Part shown: positions 16,021 through 24,343 of the stretch, in pieces
Position numbering within the stretch: position 1 is the stretch's first letter
How the letters are laid out: the number at the start of each line of letters is the position of its first letter
From: Streptomyces sp. P9-A4
Lineage (GTDB): Bacteria > Actinomycetota > Actinomycetes > Streptomycetales > Streptomycetaceae
Assembly: GCF_036634195.1 (NCBI RefSeq)
Contig: NZ_JAZIFY010000001.1
Location: 2,800,501-2,864,500 of the forward strand
DNA: 64,000 nucleotides
Reading direction: 5' to 3'
Program-made: the position numbers and the translations under genes
Notes under the pieces: generated by a model
Database searches by the model: none
Told to the model about the DNA's origin: nothing
Seen by the model: only the letters and a program-made list of their open reading frames with translations

Positions 16021-17052
16021 CTAGATCCCGGTGATGTCGCCCGGGGTCATCCGCGGCGCCCTGCGGGGCGGGATCCGGCCGCTGAGGAGGATCAGGCGGG
16101 CCGCGCGGTGGCGTTGGCCCGCGTACGGGGCCAGCAGGTCCAGCATCGCCTCGTCGTCGGCCGCACGGTCGCCCGCGAGGGCCCAGCCGACGATGCCCGG
16201 GAGATGCAGGTCGCCGGTGGTGACCTCGTCGGGGGCGCCGTTGCTGCGCTGGATCGTCTCGGCGCTCGTCCAGGGGCCGATGCCCGGGATCAGTTCCAGG
16301 CGCGCGCGTGCCGCCGGCGGGTCCATGTGCGCGGCCTCCTCAAGCCGGGCCGCCACCCTCGCCGCGCGGACGATCGTGGCCGCGCGTTTGCCGTCGACGT
16401 TCGCGCGGTGCCACTCCCAGGACGGAATCCGCGTCCACGCGCGCGCGTCCGGCATGACGTACATCCCGTCCGGTGCCGGGCCCGGGGCCGGTTCGCCGTA
16501 CTTCCGTACGAGCAGCCGCCACGACCCGTAGGCCTCGTTCGTCGTGACCTTCTGCTCCAGGACCGACGGGATCAGCGACTCGAGGACCAGGCCGGTGCGG
16601 GTGAGGCGCAGGCCCGGGCGGCGGCGGTGGGTCGCCAGGAGCAGCTTGTGGCGGGGGACGAAGGCGGTCGGATCGTCCTCGGCGCCGAGGAGCGCCGGGA
16701 GGCGGTCCAGGAGCCAGGCGGCTCCCGGGCCCCACGCCTCCGACTCCGTACCCGTACCCGTACCGGAACCCGTAGCGGTCGCGCGGATCCGGAGCGTGCC
16801 GGGGCCCTCGGGGGTGCGGGTGGCCCGCCATACGGAGCCGTCGGGGGTCACGCGGAAGGTGGGGTCGGCGGGGCCGCGGCGGAGGGGGCCGAGGGTGAGG
16901 CCGAGATCCAGGGGGGCGGCCTCGGTGAGGTTCTCGTTCTCGGCGAGGTCTTCCGTGGCCGCCGCGTCCGTGACGGGGACGGGGACGGGGACGGGGGTGT
17001 GGCCGCCGCGGACCGTGGTGCGGGTGGGTTCGAGGGGGAAGCGGCCGGCCAT
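16021..17052 (-). CDS. DNA-3-methyladenine glycosylase-like protein (HhH-GPD)
   Basis: 343 residues from the ATG at 17052. The C-terminal half contains a helix-hairpin-helix element (LELIPGIGPWTSAETIQR) followed by the region of the catalytic aspartate in AlkA-like glycosylases (DEVTTGDLHLPGIVGW). LIPSVLEQKVTTNEAYGSW is typical of the AlkA/Nth fold. The enzyme would excise alkylated bases. The N-terminal third is unusual: it includes a Pro-Val hexanucleotide repeat (around 16977) and a Gly-Thr repeat (around 16745) that probably form linkers. No Cys-rich iron-sulfur motif is present. It sits between F420 and nucleotidyltransferase genes without obvious functional linkage. Confidence 0.85.
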   Translation of the reverse strand: MAGRFPLEPTRTTVRGGHTPVPVPVPVTDAAATEDLAENENLTEAAPLDLGLTLGPLRRGPADPTFRVTPDGSVWRATRTPEGPGTLRIRATATGSGTGTGTESEAWGPGAAWLLDRLPALLGAEDDPTAFVPRHKLLLATHRRRPGLRLTRTGLVLESLIPSVLEQKVTTNEAYGSWRLLVRKYGEPAPGPAPDGMYVMPDARAWTRIPSWEWHRANVDGKRAATIVRAARVAARLEEAAHMDPPAARARLELIPGIGPWTSAETIQRSNGAPDEVTTGDLHLPGIVGWALAGDRAADDEAMLDLLAPYAGQRHRAARLILLSGRIPPRRAPRMTPGDITGI

Positions 17053-17104
17053 GGGTACGAGCGTAGCCGGGTGGGCTCGCGCGCCGCCTGTAACGGGGGG
17101 CACA

Positions 17105-17128
17105 GGCCGGCGCGGGGGCGCGCCGGCC
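17105..17128. terminator. GC hairpin between nucleotidyltransferase and glycosylase genes
   Basis: Perfect ten-base arms GGCCGGCGCG (17105-17114) and CGCGCCGGCC (17119-17128) with a GGGG loop, directly after the nucleotidyltransferase stop. There is no T-run, so it is a GC-hairpin terminator at best. Confidence 0.45.
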
Positions 17129-17144
17129 CGGGCAAGCGGGCGGG

Positions 17145-18227
17145 TTACTGGTCCGACGAGAAGCGGACCGAGCCCGCCGGGAGGGTCGCGTCGCACCAGA
17201 CGCGGACACCGTCCCTCAGTTCGTTGTCGGCGCCGATCTGCGCCCCGTCGCCGATGACCGCGCCCGTGAGGACCGTACGCGCCCCGATGCGCGCGCCCGC
17301 GCCGATCAGGGAGTCGGTGATCACCGCGCCCGCTTCGACGACCGCGCCCGCGAGGAGCGTGGAGCCGGAGATACGGGCGCCCTCGCCGACCACCGCGTCC
17401 GCGCCGACGACCGTACCGCCGGTCAGCTTGGCGTCCGCGGCGACGCGGGCCGTCGGCAGGACCAGGCGGTCGCCGCAGCGGCCCGGGACCGCCGGGCTGG
17501 GCGCGCGGCCCAGGACCAGGTCCGCGGAGCCGCGCACGAAGGCCTGCGGGGTGCCGAGGTCCAGCCAGTACGTGGAGTCGACCATGCCCTGGAGGTGCGC
17601 CCCGGAGGACAGGAGCTCCGGGAAGGTCTCGCGCTCGACCGAGACCGGTCGGCCGGTCGGGATCGAGTCGATCACCGAGCGCTTGAAGACGTACGCGCCC
17701 GCGTTGATCTGGTCGGTGACGATCTCCTCGGGCGTCTGCGGCTTCTCCAGGAAGGCCGTGACGCGGCCGGTGGCGTCCGTGGGGACCAGGCCGAACGCGC
17801 GGGGGTCCTCGACGCGGGTGAGGTGCAGCGAGACGTCCGCGCCGGAGGAGGAGTGGGTCGCCACGAGGGCCTGGATGTCGAGGCCCGTGAGGATGTCCCC
17901 GTTGAAGATCAGGACCGGTTCGTCGGGGCCCGAGCGCAGCCGGGAGGCCACGTTGCGTATCGCGCCGCCGGTGCCGAGCGGCTCCTCCTCGGTCACGTAC
18001 TCCAGGCTCAGTCCGAGGGCCGAGCCGTCACCGAAGTGCGGCTCGAAGACCTCGGCGAGGTAGGAGGTGGCGAGCACGATGTGCTCGACGCCGGCGGCGC
18101 GGGCACGGGCCAGCTGGTGCGTCAGGAAGGGGACGCCCGCCGCCGGGACCATGGGTTTGGGCGTGTTGACCGTGAGCGGTCGCAGCCGTGTTCCCTTGCC
18201 ACCGACCAGGAGGATCGCTTCTGTCAC
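17145..18227 (-). CDS. Mannose-1-phosphate guanylyltransferase-type nucleotidyltransferase
   Basis: 360 residues. N-terminal nucleotidyltransferase domain with AILLVGGKGTRLRPLTVNTP at residues 4-23 (the pyrophosphorylase signature), FNGDILTGLD near residue 108 (metal-binding Asp) and VTAFLEKPQTPEE near residue 163. From about residue 260 a left-handed beta-helix of hexapeptide repeats follows (VVGADAVVGEGARISGST, ITDSLIGAGARIGAR). This matches GDP-mannose pyrophosphorylases, and the genome context (manA, manB, LCP genes) fits GDP-mannose formation. A glucose-1-phosphate thymidylyl- or uridylyltransferase activity cannot be excluded from sequence alone. It heads a leftward unit; the next upstream gene on this strand is the PGRP amidase. 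Confidence 0.85.
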   Translation of the reverse strand: MTEAILLVGGKGTRLRPLTVNTPKPMVPAAGVPFLTHQLARARAAGVEHIVLATSYLAEVFEPHFGDGSALGLSLEYVTEEEPLGTGGAIRNVASRLRSGPDEPVLIFNGDILTGLDIQALVATHSSSGADVSLHLTRVEDPRAFGLVPTDATGRVTAFLEKPQTPEEIVTDQINAGAYVFKRSVIDSIPTGRPVSVERETFPELLSSGAHLQGMVDSTYWLDLGTPQAFVRGSADLVLGRAPSPAVPGRCGDRLVLPTARVAADAKLTGGTVVGADAVVGEGARISGSTLLAGAVVEAGAVITDSLIGAGARIGARTVLTGAVIGDGAQIGADNELRDGVRVWCDATLPAGSVRFSSDQ

Positions 18228-18344
18228 CTTGTCGTCTCTGCTTCCTGTTCGGGGCTCGGTCAGCTCGCCCGGCTCGGTCGTCCGTGCGATATGACCGGTC
18301 AGTTTATGCAGATGGTTGCCCCGATGACCCCATCCGCGACCTCA

Positions 18345-18402
18345 TCCCGCCTTCCCCGGCGCCTTCCCCGGCTCCGTCCCCGGTGCCTTCCCCGGCACCT
18401 CA
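18345..18402. repeat. Tandem CCTTCCCCGG repeats beside the PGRP stop
   Basis: Four imperfect copies of a 10-13 base unit around CCTTCCCCGG lie just downstream of the PGRP-type amidase gene. The 170-base gap here holds no gene. Confidence 0.6.
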
Positions 18403-19992
18403 GGGCCTTCCCTGGTACTTCGCCGAGCTCGCGCGGGCGGTTCCGAGCTTGCCGTACAGGCGTGCGCCGGGGCACTCCGTGGCGAATCCGTCGCGGTGTC
18501 CGGCGATGGAGTTGAGCCGGACCTTCGTGCCCTTCTTGTACAGGTTTCCGCCGCCCGAGACGAGGTACGAGGTCCCCTTCGGGTTCACCCCGTGGAGCCC
18601 GAGCTTCCAGGCCGTGAGGCGGGCCACGGCGGTCACCACGGCGGCCGGCGGGTTGGTACGGGTGAACGTGCCGAGGACGGCGATGCCCATGCTGTTCGTG
18701 TTGAAGCCGAGGGTGTGCGCACCGAGGACGGGCTTGGCCACGCCGCCCGCCCGGCCCTCGTAGATGTTCCCGCACTTGTCGATGGCGAAGTTGTAGCCGA
18801 AGTCCCTCCACCCGCTGCTCTTGACGTGGTAGCGGTAGATGCTGCGCAGGACGGAGGGGGCCTGGCGGCAGGTGTAGTTGTTGCCGGTCGCGCTGTGGTG
18901 CACGAAGGCCGCCTTGATGGTGTTCGTGTAGACGAAGCCCTTCTCGCGGAGCCCCTCGTCCGCGCCCCAGCCCTTGCGCGTGATGATCTTGGGTCGAGCG
19001 CCGATGAACGGCTTCGAGGCCACCGCGCCGGCCTGCACGGACTGCGCTTCGGGAGCGGAGGGGGATGAGGGGGCCTTCGCCTCCTGTGACATCGGCAGCG
19101 GGAGCGGGAGCGGCAGGTGCTGGACCGTCAGCTCCGTCGCCGCCTTCGACAGCGCCGGGATCCAGGCGGCGCCGTACGGGGCGAGCTGCGCGTTGACCGC
19201 GCCGGCGGCAGCCTCGGCGGCGCTCGCGCCGGCCTGGGCGACCGGGGTGGGCACGGCGGAGAGCGCGGCGGCGCGGGTCACGGAGGGGGCTCGGGCGGCC
19301 GTACGAGGCACGGGGGCGCTCCCTGACGTACCGGGCGCGGCGGCGGCACCCTCGTCCGTACCCGGCTCGGAAGCCCCGTCAGCCGTACCCGGCTCGGCAG
19401 CGTCCTCCGTCGTGCCCGGTGCCGGTGTGGCCGCCGGGTCCTCCCCCGGGTCCACCAGTTCCAGCCGCAGCCCCTCGGGGAGCGTCTCCTCCCCCCGTAC
19501 CCGGATCTCCACGCCGTCCGAGTCGCCCACCCACAGCGGGGCCGTGGAGCCCTTGAGCGCGCGTCCCTCACCCTCCGCCGTGTCGGGGTCGGCGCCGTGC
19601 TCCTCGTTGTGGGTCTCGACGTCCTGCCACTCCGACCAGGCCCCGCCGCCGGTGGCCCGGGTGCGGACCTGAACGGTGCCGTGCAGGACGGCCTTCGGGT
19701 CGTCCCAGACGACGCCGACGAGCGAGAAGGGTCTGACGTCGCGCCGGGTGAGTCCCTGCTCGCCCGAGCCGTCCGTCCCGCCGCCCAGGGCCCGTGACGC
19801 GTCGCCGAGCGGGGCCAGCGGCAGGGACTGGGTGGAGCCGGGGAGTTCGGGTGCGGGTGGCTGCGCCGAGACCGCCGGTGGCAGTCCGAGCGCCGAGGGC
19901 ACCACGGCCGCCGCGGGGACGGCGAGGGAGACCGGCAGGGCGAGGACCGCCGCGCAGGTGACGGCGATCGAGGAGGCGAGTGAGGCACGCAT
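18400..19992 (-). CDS. Secreted PGRP-type N-acetylmuramoyl-L-alanine amidase
   Basis: 530 residues with a signal peptide (MRASLASSIAVTCAAVLALP). Residues 50-320 are low-complexity or beta-rich and include DPKAVLHGTVQVRTRATGG and a repetitive stretch around residues 185-235 rich in PGT/EPGT. The catalytic amidase_2/PGRP domain follows from about residue 330: KIITRKGWGADE, AAFVHHSATGNNYTC (zinc His), FGYNFAIDKCGNIYEGRAGG, GAHTLGFNTNSMGIAVLG, and SIAGHRDGFATECPG (zinc His and Cys). The zinc ligands are intact, so it should cleave peptidoglycan stem peptides outside the cell. It fits the envelope-rich neighbourhood. Confidence 0.92.
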   Translation of the reverse strand: MRASLASSIAVTCAAVLALPVSLAVPAAAVVPSALGLPPAVSAQPPAPELPGSTQSLPLAPLGDASRALGGGTDGSGEQGLTRRDVRPFSLVGVVWDDPKAVLHGTVQVRTRATGGGAWSEWQDVETHNEEHGADPDTAEGEGRALKGSTAPLWVGDSDGVEIRVRGEETLPEGLRLELVDPGEDPAATPAPGTTEDAAEPGTADGASEPGTDEGAAAAPGTSGSAPVPRTAARAPSVTRAAALSAVPTPVAQAGASAAEAAAGAVNAQLAPYGAAWIPALSKAATELTVQHLPLPLPLPMSQEAKAPSSPSAPEAQSVQAGAVASKPFIGARPKIITRKGWGADEGLREKGFVYTNTIKAAFVHHSATGNNYTCRQAPSVLRSIYRYHVKSSGWRDFGYNFAIDKCGNIYEGRAGGVAKPVLGAHTLGFNTNSMGIAVLGTFTRTNPPAAVVTAVARLTAWKLGLHGVNPKGTSYLVSGGGNLYKKGTKVRLNSIAGHRDGFATECPGARLYGKLGTARASSAKYQGRP

Positions 19993-20129
19993 GGGCCGAT
20001 CGTGCGTACCCGTGGGCCGTTCCGCTCGCCGGGAACCGGCCGGGAAACTGACGGGCCGTCGGGCCGACCGGTGGACGGCGTCACCGGTACGGCGGACCCG
20101 CGCGCGGCCGTCCGCGTACGCTGTCCGGC

Positions 20130-20882
20130 GTGAACGCCAGCGACCGCACCCCCGCCGACCTGCTGCGATCCGCGCTCGCCGCGGACCCGGCCCGCCCCTT
20201 CGTCACCTTCTACGACGACGCCACCGGTGAACGGGTGGAATTGTCCGTCGCCACCTTCGCCAATTGGGTGGCCAAGACGGCGAACCTGCTCCAGGGCGAA
20301 CTGTCCGCCGAGCCGGGCGACCGGCTGGCGCTGCTGCTGCCGGCGCACTGGCAGACGGCCGTCTGGCTGCTGGCCTGCTCCTCCGCCGGGGTGACCGTGG
20401 AGATCGGCGGCGACCCGGCGGACGCGGACCTCGTCGTCGCGGGTCCCGACACGCTGGAGGCGGGCCTCGCCTGTTCCGGGGAGCGGATCGCGCTCTCCCT
20501 GGCACCGCTGGGCCGCCGGTTCCCCGTGGCGCCCGCCGGGTACGCGGACTACGCGGTCGAGGTGCCGAGCCAGGGCGACCGCTTCGCCCCGTTCGTACCG
20601 GTCGATCCGGGCGCTCCGGCCCTCGTCGTCGACGGTACGGAGCGCGACGGCGCGGGGCTCGTCGAGCGGGCGCACGCGGACGCGGCGACGCTCGGCCTGA
20701 CCGCCGGCTCGCGACTGCTCTCGGGACTCGGGTACGGGGACTGGGAGGGGCTCTCGGCCGGTCTGTACGCACCCCTCGCGGCGGGCGGGTCGGTGGTCCT
20801 GTGCCGGAATCTGGACCGGCTCGCGCCCGAGGGCCTGGAGAAGCGGGTGGAGAGCGAGCGGGTGACCCACTCGGCTCTCTGA
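20130..20882 (+). CDS. TIGR03089 family protein (truncated AMP-binding-like)
   Basis: 250 residues resembling the N-terminal portion of acyl-adenylating enzymes (FVTFYDDATGERVELSVATF, NLLQGELSAEPGDRLALLLP, WQTAVWLLACSSAGVTVEIG) but without the adenylation core motifs of full-length enzymes. This is the actinobacterial TIGR03089 family, whose function is unknown. In M. tuberculosis a related gene sits next to an LCP gene (Rv3267/Rv3268 by memory), as here. The ATG at 20130 is near an ACGCTGT element; no clear ribosome-binding site is seen, so the transcript may be leaderless. Confidence 0.85.
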   Translation: MNASDRTPADLLRSALAADPARPFVTFYDDATGERVELSVATFANWVAKTANLLQGELSAEPGDRLALLLPAHWQTAVWLLACSSAGVTVEIGGDPADADLVVAGPDTLEAGLACSGERIALSLAPLGRRFPVAPAGYADYAVEVPSQGDRFAPFVPVDPGAPALVVDGTERDGAGLVERAHADAATLGLTAGSRLLSGLGYGDWEGLSAGLYAPLAAGGSVVLCRNLDRLAPEGLEKRVESERVTHSAL

Positions 20883-21118
20883 GCCGGCCCGGCCGCCCGC
20901 CGCCTCCGGCACAAGCCACCGCGCACCCGGGCGCCGGTTCACCCCCTCGTTCGGCCTAGCGCCGCGCCGAGTTCCCGCGTCCGTGTGCCCCGTCCGGTAC
21001 ATGATCGGCCGGGAGGAGTCGCCTCCTTCCGCACAACCATGCCTCGGGTTCGGCCGTCTCCTTCTACGACCGGCGGCCGCCCGGCGCGCCGCCGACGCCA
21101 TGAAGGACGGACTCAGAC

Positions 21119-22309
21119 GTGACGGACCGCGCGGGCACGCCCGCCGAACCGGATCCCCCGGCAACGGAGGACGCGGCGCCCGGTGCTCCGGAGGCGCCGC
21201 GCCGACGCCACTGGCTGCGGTGGACCGCGCTCGGCGTCTCGTTCGCGGTGCTGGCCGCCGCCGGGGTCGGCTGGTGGTTCTACCGGAAGCTCGACGGCAA
21301 CATCACCACGGACACCACCGCCGAGACCGAACTGCGGAAGTACGAGAAGGAGCGCCCGCCGGCGGGCACGTCCGCCGCCCGGAACATCCTGCTCATCGGT
21401 TCGGACACCCGGTCGGGGGACGGGAACCGCAAGTACGGCAAGGACGTGGGCACCCAGCGCTCCGACACGACGATCCTGCTGCACCTCGCGGCGGGGAAGA
21501 CGAGCGCGACCGCCGTCTCCCTCCCCCGCGACCTGATGGTGACGATCCCGAGCTGCCGCAAGCCCGACGGGACGCGGACCCGGGAGCAGTTCGCGCAGTT
21601 CAACTGGGCCTTCGAGTTCGGCGGTGCGGCCTGCTCGATCCGTACCGTCGAGAAGCTGACCGGGATCCGGGTGGACCACCACATGGTGATCGACTTCCGG
21701 GGCTTCAAGAAGATGGTGGACGCGGTCGACGGGGTCGAGGTCTGCCTCAAGGAGCCGGTGAACGACCCGGACGCGAAGCTGAAGCTGCCCGCGGGGCGTC
21801 AGACGCTCCACGGCGAGCAGGCCCTCGGATTCGTACGGGCCAGGAAGTCGATCGGCGACGGCAGCGACACCGAACGCATGGACCGCCAGCAGCAGTTCCT
21901 CGGCGCCCTCGTCAACAAGGTGCAGAGCGACGGGGTGCTGCTGAACCCGACGAAGCTCTATCCGGTTCTGGACGCGGCCACCAAGTCCCTCACCACGGAC
22001 CCCGGGCTCGACTCGCTGCGGGACCTGTACGACCTGGCGCGCTCGATGCGGGCGATCCCGACGGAGAAGGTGCAGTTCCTCACGGTGCCGCGCCGCTCCT
22101 ACCGATACGACGCGAACCGGGATGAACTGGTACAGCCTGCGGCGAGTCAACTCTTCAAGCAGCTACGGGAGGACAAGCCCGTAGTGGTGACGCCGGGCGG
22201 CGAGAAGAAGCCGGGCTCGGACGGGAAACCGGACGACGCGGACACCCCGACGCCCGCCGCGACCCCGACGTTCACGGGGCGGAGCGCGGCGGAAGGTGTG
22301 TGCTCCTAG
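21119..22309 (+). CDS. LytR-CpsA-Psr (LCP) family glycopolymer ligase 1
   Basis: 396 residues, GTG start at 21119. Short cytoplasmic N-terminus, one membrane helix (about 33-53, WTALGVSFAVLAAAGVGWWF), then the extracytoplasmic LCP domain: NILLIGSDTRSGDGNRKYG, RSDTTILLHL, AVSLPRDLMVTIP, VDHHMVIDFRGFKKMVDAV and GFVRARKSIGDGSDTERMDR. The conserved Asp/Arg residues that bind the polyprenyl pyrophosphate head are present. LCP enzymes transfer glycopolymers from lipid carriers to peptidoglycan. There is no C-terminal LytR_C domain; it ends in a charged Pro-rich tail. It is the first of five LCP genes in this window. Confidence 0.92.
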   Translation: MTDRAGTPAEPDPPATEDAAPGAPEAPRRRHWLRWTALGVSFAVLAAAGVGWWFYRKLDGNITTDTTAETELRKYEKERPPAGTSAARNILLIGSDTRSGDGNRKYGKDVGTQRSDTTILLHLAAGKTSATAVSLPRDLMVTIPSCRKPDGTRTREQFAQFNWAFEFGGAACSIRTVEKLTGIRVDHHMVIDFRGFKKMVDAVDGVEVCLKEPVNDPDAKLKLPAGRQTLHGEQALGFVRARKSIGDGSDTERMDRQQQFLGALVNKVQSDGVLLNPTKLYPVLDAATKSLTTDPGLDSLRDLYDLARSMRAIPTEKVQFLTVPRRSYRYDANRDELVQPAASQLFKQLREDKPVVVTPGGEKKPGSDGKPDDADTPTPAATPTFTGRSAAEGVCS

Positions 22310-22565
22310 AGGGGGTCGCGGAGGGCATGGGTAAAGGGCGAACCAAGGGGAGGGTGGGGAGGGATGAGGTTTGAGCAAATTGCCCGGTTGTAAGGGGCGT
22401 GGAATTTGTCACGCGCGTCGCCCCACGCTGAACTGGGCCGATAGTGTGACGCGATCCGGTGCACCCCGACCGCGTGGTCGCACTCACCAAGGATCGAACG
22501 ACCGAGAGAGCGGCGCCCTGCGGGGGAGGCGCCCCGCGTGGCACCGACGGAGGACTCGAGTAACC

Positions 22566-24293
22566 GTGGACGCGCACAGCCGTGGACGGGCGGACGAGAT
22601 CGACCCCGCCGACCAGTGGGTCCTCAACCCGCGAACGGGCAACTACGAACTGCGACTGGACCACTCCGCTGGGCAGTCGCGGGCTCCGTCCGCCACCCGT
22701 AGATCCGCCGCACCCGTACCCGCGCCCACCCCGGCCGAAACCCCGGTCGAGGTGCCCGTCCCCGGCCAGCGCCGCCGCCGGCTCGCCGACCAGGACGGCG
22801 AAGGGCAACAGCCCCCCGCGAGCCGCCGCAAGCGCAAGCAGGGCGCGTCCCGCAAGAAGAAGGTCCTGCTGTGGACGGGCGGCACGATGGCCCTCGTCCT
22901 CATCGGCGGCGCGACCGGGGCGTACCTGCTCTACAACAAGCTCGACGGCAACATCGCGGTCATCGACCCCATCGGCAACGAGAGCAAGGGCTTCCGCAAG
23001 GGCGAGGCCTTCAACGTCCTGATCATCGGCACCGACAAGCGGACCGGCGAGGGCAACGCCGGCTACGGCGACAAGGACAGCCCCGGCCACGCGGACACCA
23101 CGATCCTCTTCCACGTCTCCAAGGACCGGACGAACGCCACGGCGCTCTCCATCCCGCGCGACCTGATGACGACGATCCCCGAGTGCCAGTCGCGGCAGAG
23201 CGACGGGAGCATCCTCACCATCCCCGGCCAGGAGAAGGCCCGTTTCAACGTGAGCCTCGGCCAGGGCGGTCGCGACCCCGGCTGCACCATGCGCACCGTC
23301 AAGGAACTGACCGGCCTGACCGTCGACCACTTCATGATGGTCGACTTCAACGCCGTCAAGGAACTGACCACCGCCGTCGGCGGCGTGAAGGTCTGCGTCG
23401 AGAAGCCCGTCGACGACCCGAAGTCGCACCTGAAGCTGCCGGCCGGCGAATCGGTCATCGAGGGCGAGAAGGCGCTCGCCTTCGTCCGTACCCGCTCCAG
23501 CTTCGGCAACAAGAGCGACCTCGACCGGATCAAGGTCCAGCAGCAGTTCCTCGGCTCGATGATCCGGCAGATGAAGTCGAACGAGACGCTCACCAGCCCG
23601 ACGAAGCTGTACGACCTCGCCGAGGCGGCGACGAGCGCGCTCACCGTCGACAAGGGCATAGGGTCCCTCGGCAAGCTGGAGGACATGGCCAAGGAGCTGG
23701 CCGGGATCGACACGAAGAACATCTCCTTCGCGACGCTCCCGGTCATCGACAACCCCGACGAGCCCAAGCCCATCACCGTGGTGCCGAATCCGACGCAGGC
23801 ACCGCAGCTCTTCGCCGCGCTCCAGGCCGACGTGTCGCTCACCGAGGTGAAGAAGAAGGAGCAGAACGCCAAGAACGCCCAGGCGCAGGCCCAGGCGAAG
23901 CTCCTCCAGGGGACGCGCGCCGAGGCCTCCGCCGTGCGCGTCGACGTCTACAACGGCAGCGGCATCCGGGGCGCGGCCCAGTCGACCATCAACTGGCTGC
24001 AGAACGAGCAGGGCGTCAACCGCTCCACCAACAAGAGCAACGCCCCCGAGAAGGCGGCGAAGACCACGCTCACCTACGCACCGAACCAGGCCGATCAGGC
24101 CCGCAAGCTCGCGGACATGATGGGTCTGCCGGCCACGGCGCTCAAGCCGGGCACGCAGGACGCCGGAGTACGCGAGCCCATGACGCTCGTCCTCGGTGCC
24201 GACTTCAAGGGCGCGGGGGTGCCCGTCAACGGCCCGGTGAAGGCGCCGGACGTCGAAAAGGTAGAAGCTGACAAGCAGGTGTGCGCCAAGTGA
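22566..24293 (+). CDS. LCP family glycopolymer ligase 2, with LytR_C domain
   Basis: 575 residues. Start chosen at the GTG at 22566 (VDAHSRGRADEIDPADQWVL), which has GGAGG at 22549; an in-frame ATG 65 codons earlier adds unlikely sequence. Long basic cytoplasmic N-terminus, membrane helix at about residues 100-122, then the LCP domain (FNVLIIGTDKRTGEGNAGYG, HADTTILFHV, ALSIPRDLMTTIPEC, AFVRTRSSFGNKSDLDRIK). From about residue 455 a LytR_C domain (VRVDVYNGSGIRGAAQST) extends to the end. It is one of three LytR_C-bearing paralogs here. The 256-base gap upstream probably holds its promoter. Confidence 0.92.
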   Translation: MDAHSRGRADEIDPADQWVLNPRTGNYELRLDHSAGQSRAPSATRRSAAPVPAPTPAETPVEVPVPGQRRRRLADQDGEGQQPPASRRKRKQGASRKKKVLLWTGGTMALVLIGGATGAYLLYNKLDGNIAVIDPIGNESKGFRKGEAFNVLIIGTDKRTGEGNAGYGDKDSPGHADTTILFHVSKDRTNATALSIPRDLMTTIPECQSRQSDGSILTIPGQEKARFNVSLGQGGRDPGCTMRTVKELTGLTVDHFMMVDFNAVKELTTAVGGVKVCVEKPVDDPKSHLKLPAGESVIEGEKALAFVRTRSSFGNKSDLDRIKVQQQFLGSMIRQMKSNETLTSPTKLYDLAEAATSALTVDKGIGSLGKLEDMAKELAGIDTKNISFATLPVIDNPDEPKPITVVPNPTQAPQLFAALQADVSLTEVKKKEQNAKNAQAQAQAKLLQGTRAEASAVRVDVYNGSGIRGAAQSTINWLQNEQGVNRSTNKSNAPEKAAKTTLTYAPNQADQARKLADMMGLPATALKPGTQDAGVREPMTLVLGADFKGAGVPVNGPVKAPDVEKVEADKQVCAK

Positions 24294-24343
24294 CCCGGAA
24301 ACACCGGGTCCTGGCGCGTTTCTGACTGACGAGGGGACCTGGG

